A DNA stretch of 64,000 bases. Source: Rugosimonospora acidiphila (GTDB lineage: Bacteria > Actinomycetota > Actinomycetes > Mycobacteriales > Micromonosporaceae). Made by a program: the position numbers and the translations under genes. The notes below the pieces were generated by a model. That model searched no databases and was not told the origin of the DNA. It saw only the letters and a program-made list of their open reading frames with translations. The DNA lies in NCBI RefSeq assembly GCF_039543385.1, contig NZ_BAABJQ010000030.1, forward strand, positions 1-64,000. The letters are read 5' to 3'. Of this stretch, positions 1 through 8,645 are shown in pieces (the stretch's first letter is position 1; every line of letters starts with the position of its first letter).

Positions 1-36
1 GATGGCGGCGCGCGCGGTCGGAGCCCGGCCCAGGGC

Positions 37-1551
37 TCAGGACTTGCCGAGGAAGATCGGGTTCGTCATCGCCACCATGGCGTTGGGCTCGTTGGTGTTG
101 ATCCCGCCGGACGGGCGCCGGACCTCGCACCGCACCCACCGGCTGTAGCGGGGGTCGGTGGTCCAGCTGACCGTGGCGGCACCCGAGTCCGGGACCGTCT
201 CGCTGTGCTCGACCCCGAGCTGGTCCAGGATCGACACCGTCGTACCCGGTACCCCGCCGACCGTGGCGGTGACGGTCACCGGCACGCCGATGTCGACGCC
301 GAGCCGTTCGCCGATGCCGGCGGTCTTCGTACCGGCCGACGCGGTGAAGGTCAGATTCACCGTCGAGGACTCCGCCAGCCAGGAGCGACCGGCCTTCAGC
401 CCGGCGAGCAGGTCCTTCTGCCGCAGGCTGTCGGCGAGCACCACGGTGTGCGGCAGGGCCACGATCTGGTCCGGGTTGTGCGCGTCCGAGTCACCGATGG
501 CCGGGATCCAGCGGCCGCTGCGCAGCAGCCCGTCCCAGTGGTCGACGGTCTGCTGGTCGTCGGCGGTCCACGGGCCGTTCCAGATCTCGACGAGGTCGGC
601 GACCTCGTACGCGAACTCGTAGGTGCACCCGAAGCAGTTGGCGAACGGGTGCGCGGCGGTCACCAGCCCGCCGACCTTGTGTACCTGGTCGACGAAGCGC
701 TGGAAGTCCTTCGGGTCGGAGGCGCGGTAGCGCCAGTCGATCCAGGTACCCGCCGGCAGGCCGATCGCCGGCCAGTGCCCAGAGCGGGTGGTGACCTCCT
801 CACCGTTGAGGATCAGCAGGTCGTCGGTTGCCTCGTCGCCCCACTGCAGCTGGGAGCTGGAGGTGTTGTGGTCGGTGGAGACCATGAAGTCCAGGCCCGC
901 TGTGCGCGCGTCGGCGACCAACTGCTCCGGGGTACGCCTGCCGTCGGAGTGCACGGTGTGCAGGTGGCAGTCGCCGCGGTACCACGCCTTGCCGCGCTGC
1001 TTGGCGGGGGCGGTGGTCGGCGCCGGGTTGGGCTTGAACGGCTTGCCCTCCGGCCCGAAGGTGAGGGTGATCTGGACCTGGTAGTTCAGGCCCTGCGGGG
1101 CGACCGTGTAGGGCCCGAGGATCACGTGCCAGGTGCCCGGCTTGATCGGCCCGGGGAGGTAGCCCGGGGTGGCCTCCGAGGCGCTGATCGAGAAGCTGGT
1201 CCGGAAGCCGCCCGACCAGCCGCGGAACCCGCGCGTGTTGCCCAGCTGGATGCCCTCGGGGCCGAACATGCCGATGTCGCAGGCGTTGCCGCGGGTGCCG
1301 GCGGGTACGGTGGGCTTGTCGTAGGAGTACGAGACATCGATCCGGCTGACGCCCTTGGGCACCTCGACCGGGATGTAGAACCAGTCCGAGATGCTCGGCG
1401 GGAAGGTCCCGGTGACCGTCTTGGTCTGCTGGGACGTGCCGCCGGCCGGAGCGCCGAACGCGACACCGGGCAGCAGGTTCACGGCCGCGCCGGCGGCCAC
1501 GGCCCCTCCGGCGAGGAGCAGACCGCGCCGGGTCAGGTCGCCTTGAGACAT
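37..1551 (-). CDS. Secreted CehA/McbA-type PHP metallohydrolase
   Basis: Probable secreted metal-dependent phosphoesterase or hydrolase of the PHP superfamily; the substrate is unknown. The ATG at 1551 follows GGAGGTG at good spacing. It gives a protein of about 504 residues that opens with a twin-arginine signal (RR at residues 8-9, then a Gly/Ala/Leu stretch), so Tat export is likely. A beta-rich domain fills residues 40-170. The PHP core starts near residue 193 with GDCHLHTVHSDG, and STDHNT follows near 225; these His and Asp residues are metal ligands in the family. The beta-rich domain contains FRGWSGG and PGYLPGP, which recur almost exactly in the protein at 37170-38396. The gene appears monocistronic. 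Confidence 0.85.
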   Translation of the reverse strand: MSQGDLTRRGLLLAGGAVAAGAAVNLLPGVAFGAPAGGTSQQTKTVTGTFPPSISDWFYIPVEVPKGVSRIDVSYSYDKPTVPAGTRGNACDIGMFGPEGIQLGNTRGFRGWSGGFRTSFSISASEATPGYLPGPIKPGTWHVILGPYTVAPQGLNYQVQITLTFGPEGKPFKPNPAPTTAPAKQRGKAWYRGDCHLHTVHSDGRRTPEQLVADARTAGLDFMVSTDHNTSSSQLQWGDEATDDLLILNGEEVTTRSGHWPAIGLPAGTWIDWRYRASDPKDFQRFVDQVHKVGGLVTAAHPFANCFGCTYEFAYEVADLVEIWNGPWTADDQQTVDHWDGLLRSGRWIPAIGDSDAHNPDQIVALPHTVVLADSLRQKDLLAGLKAGRSWLAESSTVNLTFTASAGTKTAGIGERLGVDIGVPVTVTATVGGVPGTTVSILDQLGVEHSETVPDSGAATVSWTTDPRYSRWVRCEVRRPSGGINTNEPNAMVAMTNPIFLGKS

Positions 1552-1787
1552 GCGCACCTCCGCATAAGCGATTGTCGCGACCGAGATTAGGGGCGACGAG
1601 CGTACGCGGAGCCACCGTCGGGTGAACATTGATGATCAGTACTCGCCACGGCCGTCGATGTCGCGCCCGAGCGCGTTCCGGCCACTCGGGCCGGCCGCGA
1701 CGGCGACGACATCGGCGACCATGGGCGGGCGGATGGTGCGAGGGGTGGGCGCGATGGCCCAGTTCGGACGGCGCGTCGAGGCGACGA

Positions 1788-2012
1788 CTATCGCCGCTTC
1801 ACCTTGCCGAGATACTTGAACGCGTTGATCACGTCTTTGCTGATGCCTATCGCGTTGGCGATGATGCCGGTGAACGCCGACGCGTTCTTCAGGTTGCCAT
1901 TTCCGTCGAAACCGTGTGCGTTGTGGTGATCCTCGTGCACGTCGACCAGCAGGGTCTTGCGCGTCCCGTCCGGTTCTATCACCTCAACGTGGTATTCGTG
2001 ATAGTTGTCCAT
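1788..2012 (-). CDS. Small His-rich hypothetical protein
   Basis: A 74-residue protein I do not recognise. The ATG at 2012 is preceded by GGGAG at 5 bases; a GTG at 2036 would add eight residues. The N-terminal half is rich in His (HEYH, HEDHHNAHG) and predicted to be beta. The C-terminal half looks helical and ends in a basic KYLGKVKRR tail. There is no signal peptide or membrane segment. It stands alone between an exported hydrolase and a long non-coding stretch. The His cluster could bind metal, but nothing else supports that. Confidence 0.55.
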   Translation of the reverse strand: MDNYHEYHVEVIEPDGTRKTLLVDVHEDHHNAHGFDGNGNLKNASAFTGIIANAIGISKDVINAFKYLGKVKRR

Positions 2013-2715
2013 CCTCACTCCCATCTCGCTGGACACGGCCCGATTCGATTTCGGCTGTTATTGGCGCCGCCGGCAGCCCCATATCAGGGATACCGGGTGG
2101 GTCGGGTAAAGTGCGGGTCATCAGATGGTATCGGTCTGGATTGATCGATTGAAATGGTGGCGAACGTCGCTCAGTGCGATTACGGATCAAGTCAGACGGC
2201 GGGTTTGCCCACGTCAGGGCGCTGATTCTCGTTGTCCATCAGTTAATTCGACACGACTTTCGAGCCGTCTGTTCATCGGTTCCCGGTCGCAATCTGTGTG
2301 CGCGCGGGCCGGTGTTTCCACCCGGATACACGATCGACCCGCGCGCGCCGGCGCACCGCCCACGGGCCCGGTCCGTGCCGGCGTCGTCGAATGTCCATAC
2401 GGCCGATCGAATTCGCTGTCCGGCCGCCGCCGCCCACCGGCCGTCCAGGTCGGCTGACGCGCCGGTGACGAATTCGATCGGGCCGGCGAACCGGGCGGAC
2501 GAGAACCGGTGCCGAATGGGCCCCGACGAAGAGTTCGACGGCTGCGGCGTCCGCTTGGCGCGGTCGGAATTCCGCCAGAAGGTTCGACCGTACGGTTGCC
2601 GACGACAACCGTCGCGGCAAATACGATTCGTACGCGCCCGGCATTCGCGGGCCCACGGCACGTTGTCACGAGGACGTTGTCACGAGGACGTTGTCACTAG
2701 GCAATGGAGGCGACG
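2013..2715. other. Intergenic region of about 700 bp
   Basis: No gene is convincing here. Open frames exist on both strands but have atypical amino-acid composition, no ribosome sites and no recognisable domain. The composition is less GC-skewed than in the neighbouring genes and CGA/TCG motifs are frequent. A short tandem repeat sits just before the next gene (2662-2697). Confidence 0.5.
2662..2697. repeat. 14-bp tandem repeat, 2.6 copies
   Basis: The unit GTTGTCACGAGGAC occurs twice in full (2662-2675, 2676-2689), followed by GTTGTCAC. It ends less than 20 bases before the start of the membrane-protein gene, so it lies in its leader or promoter. Each GTTGTCAC could be half of a binding site; function unknown. 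Confidence 0.8.
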
Positions 2716-3606
2716 GTGGGCGGACCGAAAGACTCCACAGGCTCCACAACGGGAACACTGGAACCGGGCGGGGGCGCCGACCACCTGGAGAAGGCGCTCG
2801 GCCATTTGCGAATGCCGCGCCGGTGGCGCAGCCCCCTGGTCATCGGCGGCGCGCTGTGCGTGCTCGTCGGCTACTTCGGCCCGTGGTGGCAGTTCGTCTA
2901 CTCCCCACCGGCCGCGTTCGCGAAGGCACACCCGGCGGTGCCACCGCCGAACGTGGTGTACGACCAGTTCTACAGCGGCCTGTCCATCATGTGGTACAAC
3001 TCCGGCCTCAACGGCCAGAACACCAACTACACCCTGGTGCGCGCGAGCGCCGGGCTGCTCGGTGCCGGGGTGGTCCTGTTGCTGCTCGGCCTCATCTCCG
3101 CCGCCGCGTCGCTGAGCGGCCACCCGGTCCGCAATGTCGTCCGGCACGTCCTGAGCTGGCTGTTGCACGCCGGCGGCGTGGCGCTCACGCTGTGGCTCAC
3201 GGTCTCCCACGCCGTCAACGGCGCCTCCCTGCGCAACGCCCGCGCCCAGTTCGCCGCCGACTACGGCGGCACCGCGACGTCCCGCCAGGCGTCGCAGTAC
3301 CTGCACATCCACTACCAGTGGGGCTTTGTCGTGATGCTGCTCGGGTTCGCCATGTCGCTGGCGATCTACACCCGCGAGCGGCGGCTGTCCGAGGCGGAGT
3401 TCGGCACCCGCTCACGGCTGTACCGCGCAACCGCGACCTGGTTCGGCAAGCTGGGCGACCTGGTCGCCTCGGCCCTGTTCATGCTGGTCATCATCGCGGT
3501 ATCCGTGGTCGCGGCGGTGTATCTGTTCCAGTGGATCCACCGCGCCATTCCCTTCGGGCACGCTGTCACACCCACCCCCACACCCGATCCATCGGCCCAT
3601 CGCTGA
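2716..3606 (+). CDS. Multi-pass membrane protein of unknown function
   Basis: About 296 residues. I prefer the GTG at 2716 because GGAGG lies 5 bases upstream; the ATG at 2704 would overlap that ribosome site. After a 40-residue polar N-terminus there are about five hydrophobic segments: near residues 42-62, 118-137, 150-170, 200-220 and 250-275. A loop of about 50 residues rich in Tyr, Pro and Asn follows the first helix. No catalytic motif was seen. The C-terminus ends in a short Thr/Pro run. It is followed by asnB on the same strand after 134 bases, so the two are probably transcribed separately. Confidence 0.75.
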   Translation: MGGPKDSTGSTTGTLEPGGGADHLEKALGHLRMPRRWRSPLVIGGALCVLVGYFGPWWQFVYSPPAAFAKAHPAVPPPNVVYDQFYSGLSIMWYNSGLNGQNTNYTLVRASAGLLGAGVVLLLLGLISAAASLSGHPVRNVVRHVLSWLLHAGGVALTLWLTVSHAVNGASLRNARAQFAADYGGTATSRQASQYLHIHYQWGFVVMLLGFAMSLAIYTRERRLSEAEFGTRSRLYRATATWFGKLGDLVASALFMLVIIAVSVVAAVYLFQWIHRAIPFGHAVTPTPTPDPSAHR

Positions 3607-3740
3607 ACGCGACCCGCGCCCTTCGAAGTCACTCCACGGGCCGGTGGCGTTCCGGTCGGTGGCCTGGTATGCATAGAAGGCGGTGATATCGACAACGGTA
3701 GTGTTTTCGTGTTCACGCTAGCGATCTGCGGGGAGCCCTC

Positions 3741-5600
3741 ATGTGTGGTGTCGTCGGATGGGTGGACTTCGACCGGAGCCTCGCGGGGGAGCGGGCGAAC
3801 ATCCTGGCGATGACTGGCACGATGGCGTTACGAGGGCCCGACGCCGAGGGCGTGTGGGTGGCTGAGCACGCCGCGCTCGGCCACCGCCGGCTGGCCGTCA
3901 TCGACCTGGTCGGGGGAGCGCAGCCGATGACCGCGGACCGCGACGGTAGCGCCGCGGCGGTGATCACCTACAGCGGCGAGGTCTACAACTACCAGGAGCT
4001 GCGCACCGAGCTGGCCGGGCGCGGCCACCAGTTCCGGACCCGCAGCGACACCGAGGTCGTGCTGCGGGCATACCTGGAGTGGGGTGACGCGTTCGTCGAA
4101 CGGCTCAACGGCATGTTCGCGTTCGGTCTGTGGGACATCGCGAGGCAGCGCCTGGTGCTGGCCCGCGACCGGATGGGCGTCAAGCCGCTGTATTACTACG
4201 GCACGCCGGCCGGAGTCGTCTTCGGTTCCGAGCCGAAGGCCGTGCTGGCGCATCCGACCGTGCCGACCGAGGTGGACGCGGACGGCTTGCGGGCCGCGAT
4301 GACCCTGGTCAAGACGCCCGGTGACAGTCTCTACCGGGGCGTGCGCGAGCTGCGCCCCGGACACCTCGTGGTGGTCGACCGCGCCGGCCGGCACGAGCGG
4401 GCATACTGGCGGCTGCCGACCCGTGAGCACACCGACGACCTCGACACCACCGTCGGTACGGTCCGCGAGCTACTGCGCGACATCATGACCAGGCAGATGG
4501 TCGCCGACGTGCCGGTCGGCACCCTGCTGTCCGGCGGGCTCGACTCCTCCGTGGTCACCGCGCTGGCCGCGGCCGCGCCGTCCGAGCGCGGCGACCCGGT
4601 GCGCTCGTTCGCCGTGGACTTCGTGGGGCAGACCGAGAACTTCCTGCCGGAGGAGATGCGGGACACGCCGGACGGGCCGTTCGCGCGCGCCGCCGCCGAG
4701 TTCGTGCACACCGATCACCGCGAGGTCATGCTGGACGTGGCCACGATGCTGGACCCGCTGCACCAGACGAGCGCGATGATGGCCATGGACGGACCGTCGC
4801 CGATGGGCGACATGATGACCTCGGCGTACCTGCTGTTCGGCGCGGTACGGGAGGGTTCGACCGTGGCGCTGTCGGGCGAGTCGGCCGACGAGGTGTTCGG
4901 CGGGTACGGGTGGTTCCACGACCCGGAGGCCGTGGCCAGTCCCACGTACCCCTGGCTCGCCTGGCTCCACCGGTCCACCGGCGACGCCAACCCGGCCAGC
5001 GACCTGCTCGAACCCGACCTGGCGAAGCTGCTCGACCTGCCCGGCTACGAATCCGACACGTACCACGCCGCGATCGCCGAGGTGGAGCACCTGCCGGGCG
5101 TCGATCCGGGGGAGCGGCGGATGCGGGAGGTCTTCTACCTGCACCTGACCCGATGGGTGCAGGTGCTGTTGGATCGCAAGGACCGGCTGAGCATGGCGCA
5201 CGGCCTGGAGGTGCGGGTGCCGTTCTGCGACCACCGGCTCGTCGAGTACGTGTACAACACGCCCTGGTCGATGAAGACCTACGACGGCAAGGAGAAGAGT
5301 CTGCTCCGCGGTGCCGCCGCCGGCCTGCTGCCCGAGTCGGTGCTGCAGCGCAAGAAGAGCCCGTACCCGTCGACCCAGGACCCCCGGTACGGGCAGATGC
5401 TGCGGGACCAGGCGAACGCGATCCTCGCCGACCGTAACTCCCCGGTCGTGGGGCTGCTCAACGTTCCGCGGATCCGGCAGTTGCTCGAGACCCCGCTGGA
5501 GAGCAGTGGATTCGGGCCGAACCGGCGCCGCGTGGAGCTGCTGATCAGCCTGAACGACTGGCTGCGCCGGTACCCGATCCGGCTGCGGCTGGACAGCTGA
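3741..5600 (+). CDS. asnB: Asparagine synthetase, glutamine-hydrolysing
   Basis: Makes asparagine from aspartate, ATP and glutamine. It begins MCGVVGW, so Cys2 is positioned as the class II amidotransferase nucleophile once Met is removed. The glutaminase domain covers roughly residues 2-190 (RGPDAEG, GHRRLAVID). The synthetase domain follows with the PP-loop SGGLDSS near residue 264. At 619 residues the length is normal for actinobacterial AsnB proteins. GGGGAG sits upstream of the ATG. No peptide or antibiotic genes adjoin it, so a housekeeping or nitrogen role is the simplest reading, although some family members amidate peptides. Two GC-rich hairpins follow the stop codon. Confidence 0.93.
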   Translation: MCGVVGWVDFDRSLAGERANILAMTGTMALRGPDAEGVWVAEHAALGHRRLAVIDLVGGAQPMTADRDGSAAAVITYSGEVYNYQELRTELAGRGHQFRTRSDTEVVLRAYLEWGDAFVERLNGMFAFGLWDIARQRLVLARDRMGVKPLYYYGTPAGVVFGSEPKAVLAHPTVPTEVDADGLRAAMTLVKTPGDSLYRGVRELRPGHLVVVDRAGRHERAYWRLPTREHTDDLDTTVGTVRELLRDIMTRQMVADVPVGTLLSGGLDSSVVTALAAAAPSERGDPVRSFAVDFVGQTENFLPEEMRDTPDGPFARAAAEFVHTDHREVMLDVATMLDPLHQTSAMMAMDGPSPMGDMMTSAYLLFGAVREGSTVALSGESADEVFGGYGWFHDPEAVASPTYPWLAWLHRSTGDANPASDLLEPDLAKLLDLPGYESDTYHAAIAEVEHLPGVDPGERRMREVFYLHLTRWVQVLLDRKDRLSMAHGLEVRVPFCDHRLVEYVYNTPWSMKTYDGKEKSLLRGAAAGLLPESVLQRKKSPYPSTQDPRYGQMLRDQANAILADRNSPVVGLLNVPRIRQLLETPLESSGFGPNRRRVELLISLNDWLRRYPIRLRLDS

Positions 5601-5614
5601 CCACCCCAGGAGCG

Positions 5615-5661
5615 GCCGGCCCGGCCCCGGGCCGGCGGAGCGGCGGCGCCGGGAGCGCCGC
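5615..5661. terminator. Two adjacent GC hairpins between convergent genes
   Basis: The first hairpin pairs GCCGGCCCG with CGGGCCGGC around a 4-base loop (5615-5636). The second pairs GCGGCGC with GCGCCGC around CGGGA (5643-5661). They fill the gap between the asnB stop and the stop of the convergent sulfatase gene, so a shared bidirectional terminator is likely. Neither has a clear T-run, as is common in actinobacteria. Confidence 0.6.
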
Positions 5662-7107
5662 TCAGGGGTTCGCGGGGATGGTGAGCACCGGCGCTCGGCC
5701 CGGTACCAGCCGGCCGTCCCGCACGTAGCCCTCCGGCCGTCCGGACAGCTCGCCGACCAACCGGCCACGCCACAGCTCGACGGCCTCGGCGTGGCCGGGC
5801 CGGGCGGCCAGGTTCACCGTCTCGGCCGGATCCTCGTCGAGGTCGAACAGCTGTTCGTGCCCGGAGCCGGACAGCCACACGTACTTGGTGTGGCCGTCGG
5901 TCACGAACTGCAGCGACTGGTCGAGCAGGGTGTGCTCACCGTGCAGCCAGCCCCGCCAGTCCGGATCGTCGCCGCCACGGGCCAGGCCGAGGACGCTGCG
6001 ACCCTCCACATTGGAGGGTATCGGCACGCCGGCACAGTCGAGCAGCGTGGGCATCACGTCGCGCAGTTCGACCACCTCGTCGCGGACCGTGCCGGCGGCG
6101 ATGCCGGAGCCGGGCGGGCCGGTCAGCAGGAACGGGATGCGCGTCGACCCCTCGTACGGGAAGCCCTTGCGGAACAGGTGGTGCTCGCCGAGCATCTCGC
6201 CGTGGTCGGACACGAAGGCCACGTAGGTGTCCTTCGCCAGCCCGAACTCGGCCAGCGCCTCGAGGAAGCGGTTGATCTGCTGGTCGAGGTGGGTCATGTG
6301 GCCGTAGTAGCCGGCCCGGGCGCGGTGCAGCGTGCGGGAATCCATCCGCGCGACCCACGCCTCGGGGTTGTGGTCGTCGCGGTACTGGGCGAACTCCTCC
6401 CACCAGTCGCCCACCACGGGCCGGTACGGGGGCGCGTCGAGGTACGTGTCGAACGCCCACCCGGGCGGGTCGTACGGCGGGTGCGGCCGGTGGAACGACA
6501 GGTAGAGGAAGAACGGCGCGGTCGGGTCCCGCCGGTACAGCCATGAGATGGCCTCGGTGACCAACCAGTTGGTCGGGTGCAGGGCCTCCTCGCGGGGCCA
6601 GGGCCGGGCCGGCACCGAGTTGCAGCCGATGCCGTGCTCGGTGTAGTCGGCCACCGCCGAGGCGGACGCCTGCGACCGCAGCCAGGGCAGGTAGTCGTCG
6701 ATCTCCTCGAACGGGCGCGACCGTCGCCTGGCCTGGTGCAGGTACCCGTCGTGCAGGATCACGTTGTCGAAGCCGATCCGGGCCCGCTCGGGGTAGACGT
6801 GCAGCTTGCCGATCGCCTGAGTCTGGTACCCGGCGCCGCGCAGCACCCCCGGCAGCGTGACCTCGTGCTCGAACGGCATCCCGTCGAGGTACCCGACCCG
6901 GCGGTGGCTGCGCTGGCCGAGGCCGGTCATCAGGCCGGTGCGCGCCGGTACGCAGGTCGGGGTGGCCGAGTACGCGTGCCGGAACCGGGCGCCCCGGGAG
7001 GCGAGCCGGTCCAGGTACGGGGTGCGCACCACGGGGTGGTCGTCGATGGACAGGCAGTCCCCACGCCACTGGTCGACGCAGATGAGCAGGATGTTAGGGG
7101 TGTTCAT
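5662..7107 (-). CDS. Type I sulfatase (alkaline-phosphatase fold)
   Basis: Hydrolyses a sulfate ester; the substrate is unknown. The 481-residue protein starts with the metal-site segment NILLICVDQWRGD. It has the formylglycine signature CVPARTG with Cys52 as the residue to be oxidised, fitting the CxPxR consensus of FGE-matured sulfatases. SDHGEMLGEH supplies the second group of metal ligands. No signal peptide is visible, so it is probably cytoplasmic. The ATG at 7107 is 5 bases downstream of the NuoF-like stop codon, so it is the third gene of an operon with two redox proteins, an unusual partnership. A phosphonate monoester hydrolase is an alternative, since that family shares the fold. 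Confidence 0.88.
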   Translation of the reverse strand: MNTPNILLICVDQWRGDCLSIDDHPVVRTPYLDRLASRGARFRHAYSATPTCVPARTGLMTGLGQRSHRRVGYLDGMPFEHEVTLPGVLRGAGYQTQAIGKLHVYPERARIGFDNVILHDGYLHQARRRSRPFEEIDDYLPWLRSQASASAVADYTEHGIGCNSVPARPWPREEALHPTNWLVTEAISWLYRRDPTAPFFLYLSFHRPHPPYDPPGWAFDTYLDAPPYRPVVGDWWEEFAQYRDDHNPEAWVARMDSRTLHRARAGYYGHMTHLDQQINRFLEALAEFGLAKDTYVAFVSDHGEMLGEHHLFRKGFPYEGSTRIPFLLTGPPGSGIAAGTVRDEVVELRDVMPTLLDCAGVPIPSNVEGRSVLGLARGGDDPDWRGWLHGEHTLLDQSLQFVTDGHTKYVWLSGSGHEQLFDLDEDPAETVNLAARPGHAEAVELWRGRLVGELSGRPEGYVRDGRLVPGRAPVLTIPANP

Positions 7108-7112
7108 GAGGG

Positions 7113-8645
7113 TCAGTGCCGGGACTTTCCGCGGTTGGGCTTCTTGGTTCCGTCCGTCAGCCTAAGCGCCAGCGCCGGGCACATGTTCACCGCCTTGCGC
7201 GCGTCGGTCTCCAGCCACGCCGGCACGGGGGTGTCCGGGAACGACGGGTACCCGTTGCCGTCCAGCCGGATCAGCTCCGGCACGATGTGCGCGCACAGGC
7301 CGTGGCCGTCGCAGCGGGCCCAGTCGACCGCCAGCCGGTGGCCGGTCGTCGCCTCGGCCGGCGGCAGCGGCAGGACGTTCTTGGTGGGCTGCCCGCACCC
7401 GTCGTGCAGGATGTGCGCCGCGACATCCTCGGTGAACGTCTCCAGGGCGGACAGCGCGAACCGGGCCGTACCGTCCGGGTGGCTGCACGCACCCCGGCCC
7501 CGTACCCCGCCGGCCGCGGCCCGGATCGCGTCGACCGATCCGCTGCCGCCGCTGCCGTCGGCCAGGGAGGCCACCGCGCGGGCGACGTCGGGCAGCCCGA
7601 GCCGGCACGGCCCGCACTGCCCGGCCGACTGCCCGGCGAGGTAGTGGGTGACCCGGGTGACCTCGGCCAGCGGGCAGGTACCCGCGCCGAGCGGCAGGAT
7701 GATGCCGGCGCCGAGGGTACCGCCGACCGAGTTCAGGCTCGACCAGGAGATCTCCGCCCGGTCGGCCGCCGCGGGGCCTATCCACTTGCCGTGGAAGCCG
7801 CCCATCAGCACGCCGGGGCCGACCTCGGCGTCGCACAGGTCCAGCACGGCCATCAGCGGCACGCCGACGGCGGCCTCGACCACGGCCGGGTACTTCGCCG
7901 AGCCGCCGATCGACAGCAGCGTGGTGCCCGGCTCCGTGGCGGTGCCCGCCGACGCGTACCCCCGGGGCCCGAGCCGGGCCGCGATCGCCAGTTGGGAGAA
8001 GGTCTCGGCGTTGGACAGCAGGGTCGGCAGGCCGCCCACCCCGGAGTCGCTGGCCCGCTGTTTGCGCCCGGGCGGGATGGGGATCTCGCCGTTGATGCCG
8101 CGCACCAGCGCGCCGCCCTCGCCGGAGATGAACCGGTGCGGCATGGTGACCATCCGGGTCGGCGCCGGCATGCGCCGCTCGGCCAGGGCGCGCATCAGCG
8201 ACTCCCCACCGATGCCGTCGTCGGCCACGCCGATGACTATCTCGCTGGCGCGCAGCGCTCGGGCCGCCACGGCAGCACCGTCCAGGATCAGGTGCGGCGC
8301 CCGGGTGAGCAGCACCTTGTCCTTCCAACTCGCCGGCTCGCCCTCGGTGGCGTTGACCACCACGACGGTGTCGGCGAGCCGGCGGCGCGCGGAGTCGACC
8401 ACCGCGCGCACCTTGCGGGCGAACGGGAAGCCGGCGCCGCCCCGGCCCTGCAGATGGATGCGCTCCGCCAGGTCGATCAGCTCGTCGATGGACAGCGGCC
8501 GCATCGGCCCGTGCACGCTCTGGTGCGCCCGCAGGTCGAGGCGGCGGAAATGCTCGAACCCCGCGGTGAGCCGGGCCGGACCCGCGCGCAGCACGGCGGG
8601 TACGCCCGGGACGGCGGTGCTGAGGGCGACGGCGGAGCTGGTCAC
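7113..8645 (-). CDS. NuoF-like flavoprotein fused to a ferredoxin domain
   Basis: Likely electron carrier between NAD(P)H or ferredoxin and the membrane haem protein encoded upstream. The 510 residues contain the NuoF FMN/NADH region (GRGGAGFPFARK, residues 67-78), an SLBB-like middle, an iron-sulfur segment near 341, and a C-terminal single-cluster ferredoxin with CDGHGLC near 444 and CPALAL near 489. In the NuoF cluster the usual first Cys is Ala (SAGQCGPCRLG), so only three candidate ligands remain, including the Cys in RGACSHPDG. The GTG start overlaps the stop of the upstream gene by 4 bases (GTGA), implying translational coupling. It is not part of a complex I operon. Confidence 0.85.
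   Translation of the reverse strand: MTSSAVALSTAVPGVPAVLRAGPARLTAGFEHFRRLDLRAHQSVHGPMRPLSIDELIDLAERIHLQGRGGAGFPFARKVRAVVDSARRRLADTVVVVNATEGEPASWKDKVLLTRAPHLILDGAAVAARALRASEIVIGVADDGIGGESLMRALAERRMPAPTRMVTMPHRFISGEGGALVRGINGEIPIPPGRKQRASDSGVGGLPTLLSNAETFSQLAIAARLGPRGYASAGTATEPGTTLLSIGGSAKYPAVVEAAVGVPLMAVLDLCDAEVGPGVLMGGFHGKWIGPAAADRAEISWSSLNSVGGTLGAGIILPLGAGTCPLAEVTRVTHYLAGQSAGQCGPCRLGLPDVARAVASLADGSGGSGSVDAIRAAAGGVRGRGACSHPDGTARFALSALETFTEDVAAHILHDGCGQPTKNVLPLPPAEATTGHRLAVDWARCDGHGLCAHIVPELIRLDGNGYPSFPDTPVPAWLETDARKAVNMCPALALRLTDGTKKPNRGKSRH

Noticed and set aside
2174..3115. Plus-strand open frame running through the 2.0-2.7 kb intergenic region
   Set aside because: Its second half is out of frame with the membrane-protein gene, composition is atypical, and no start has a ribosome site.
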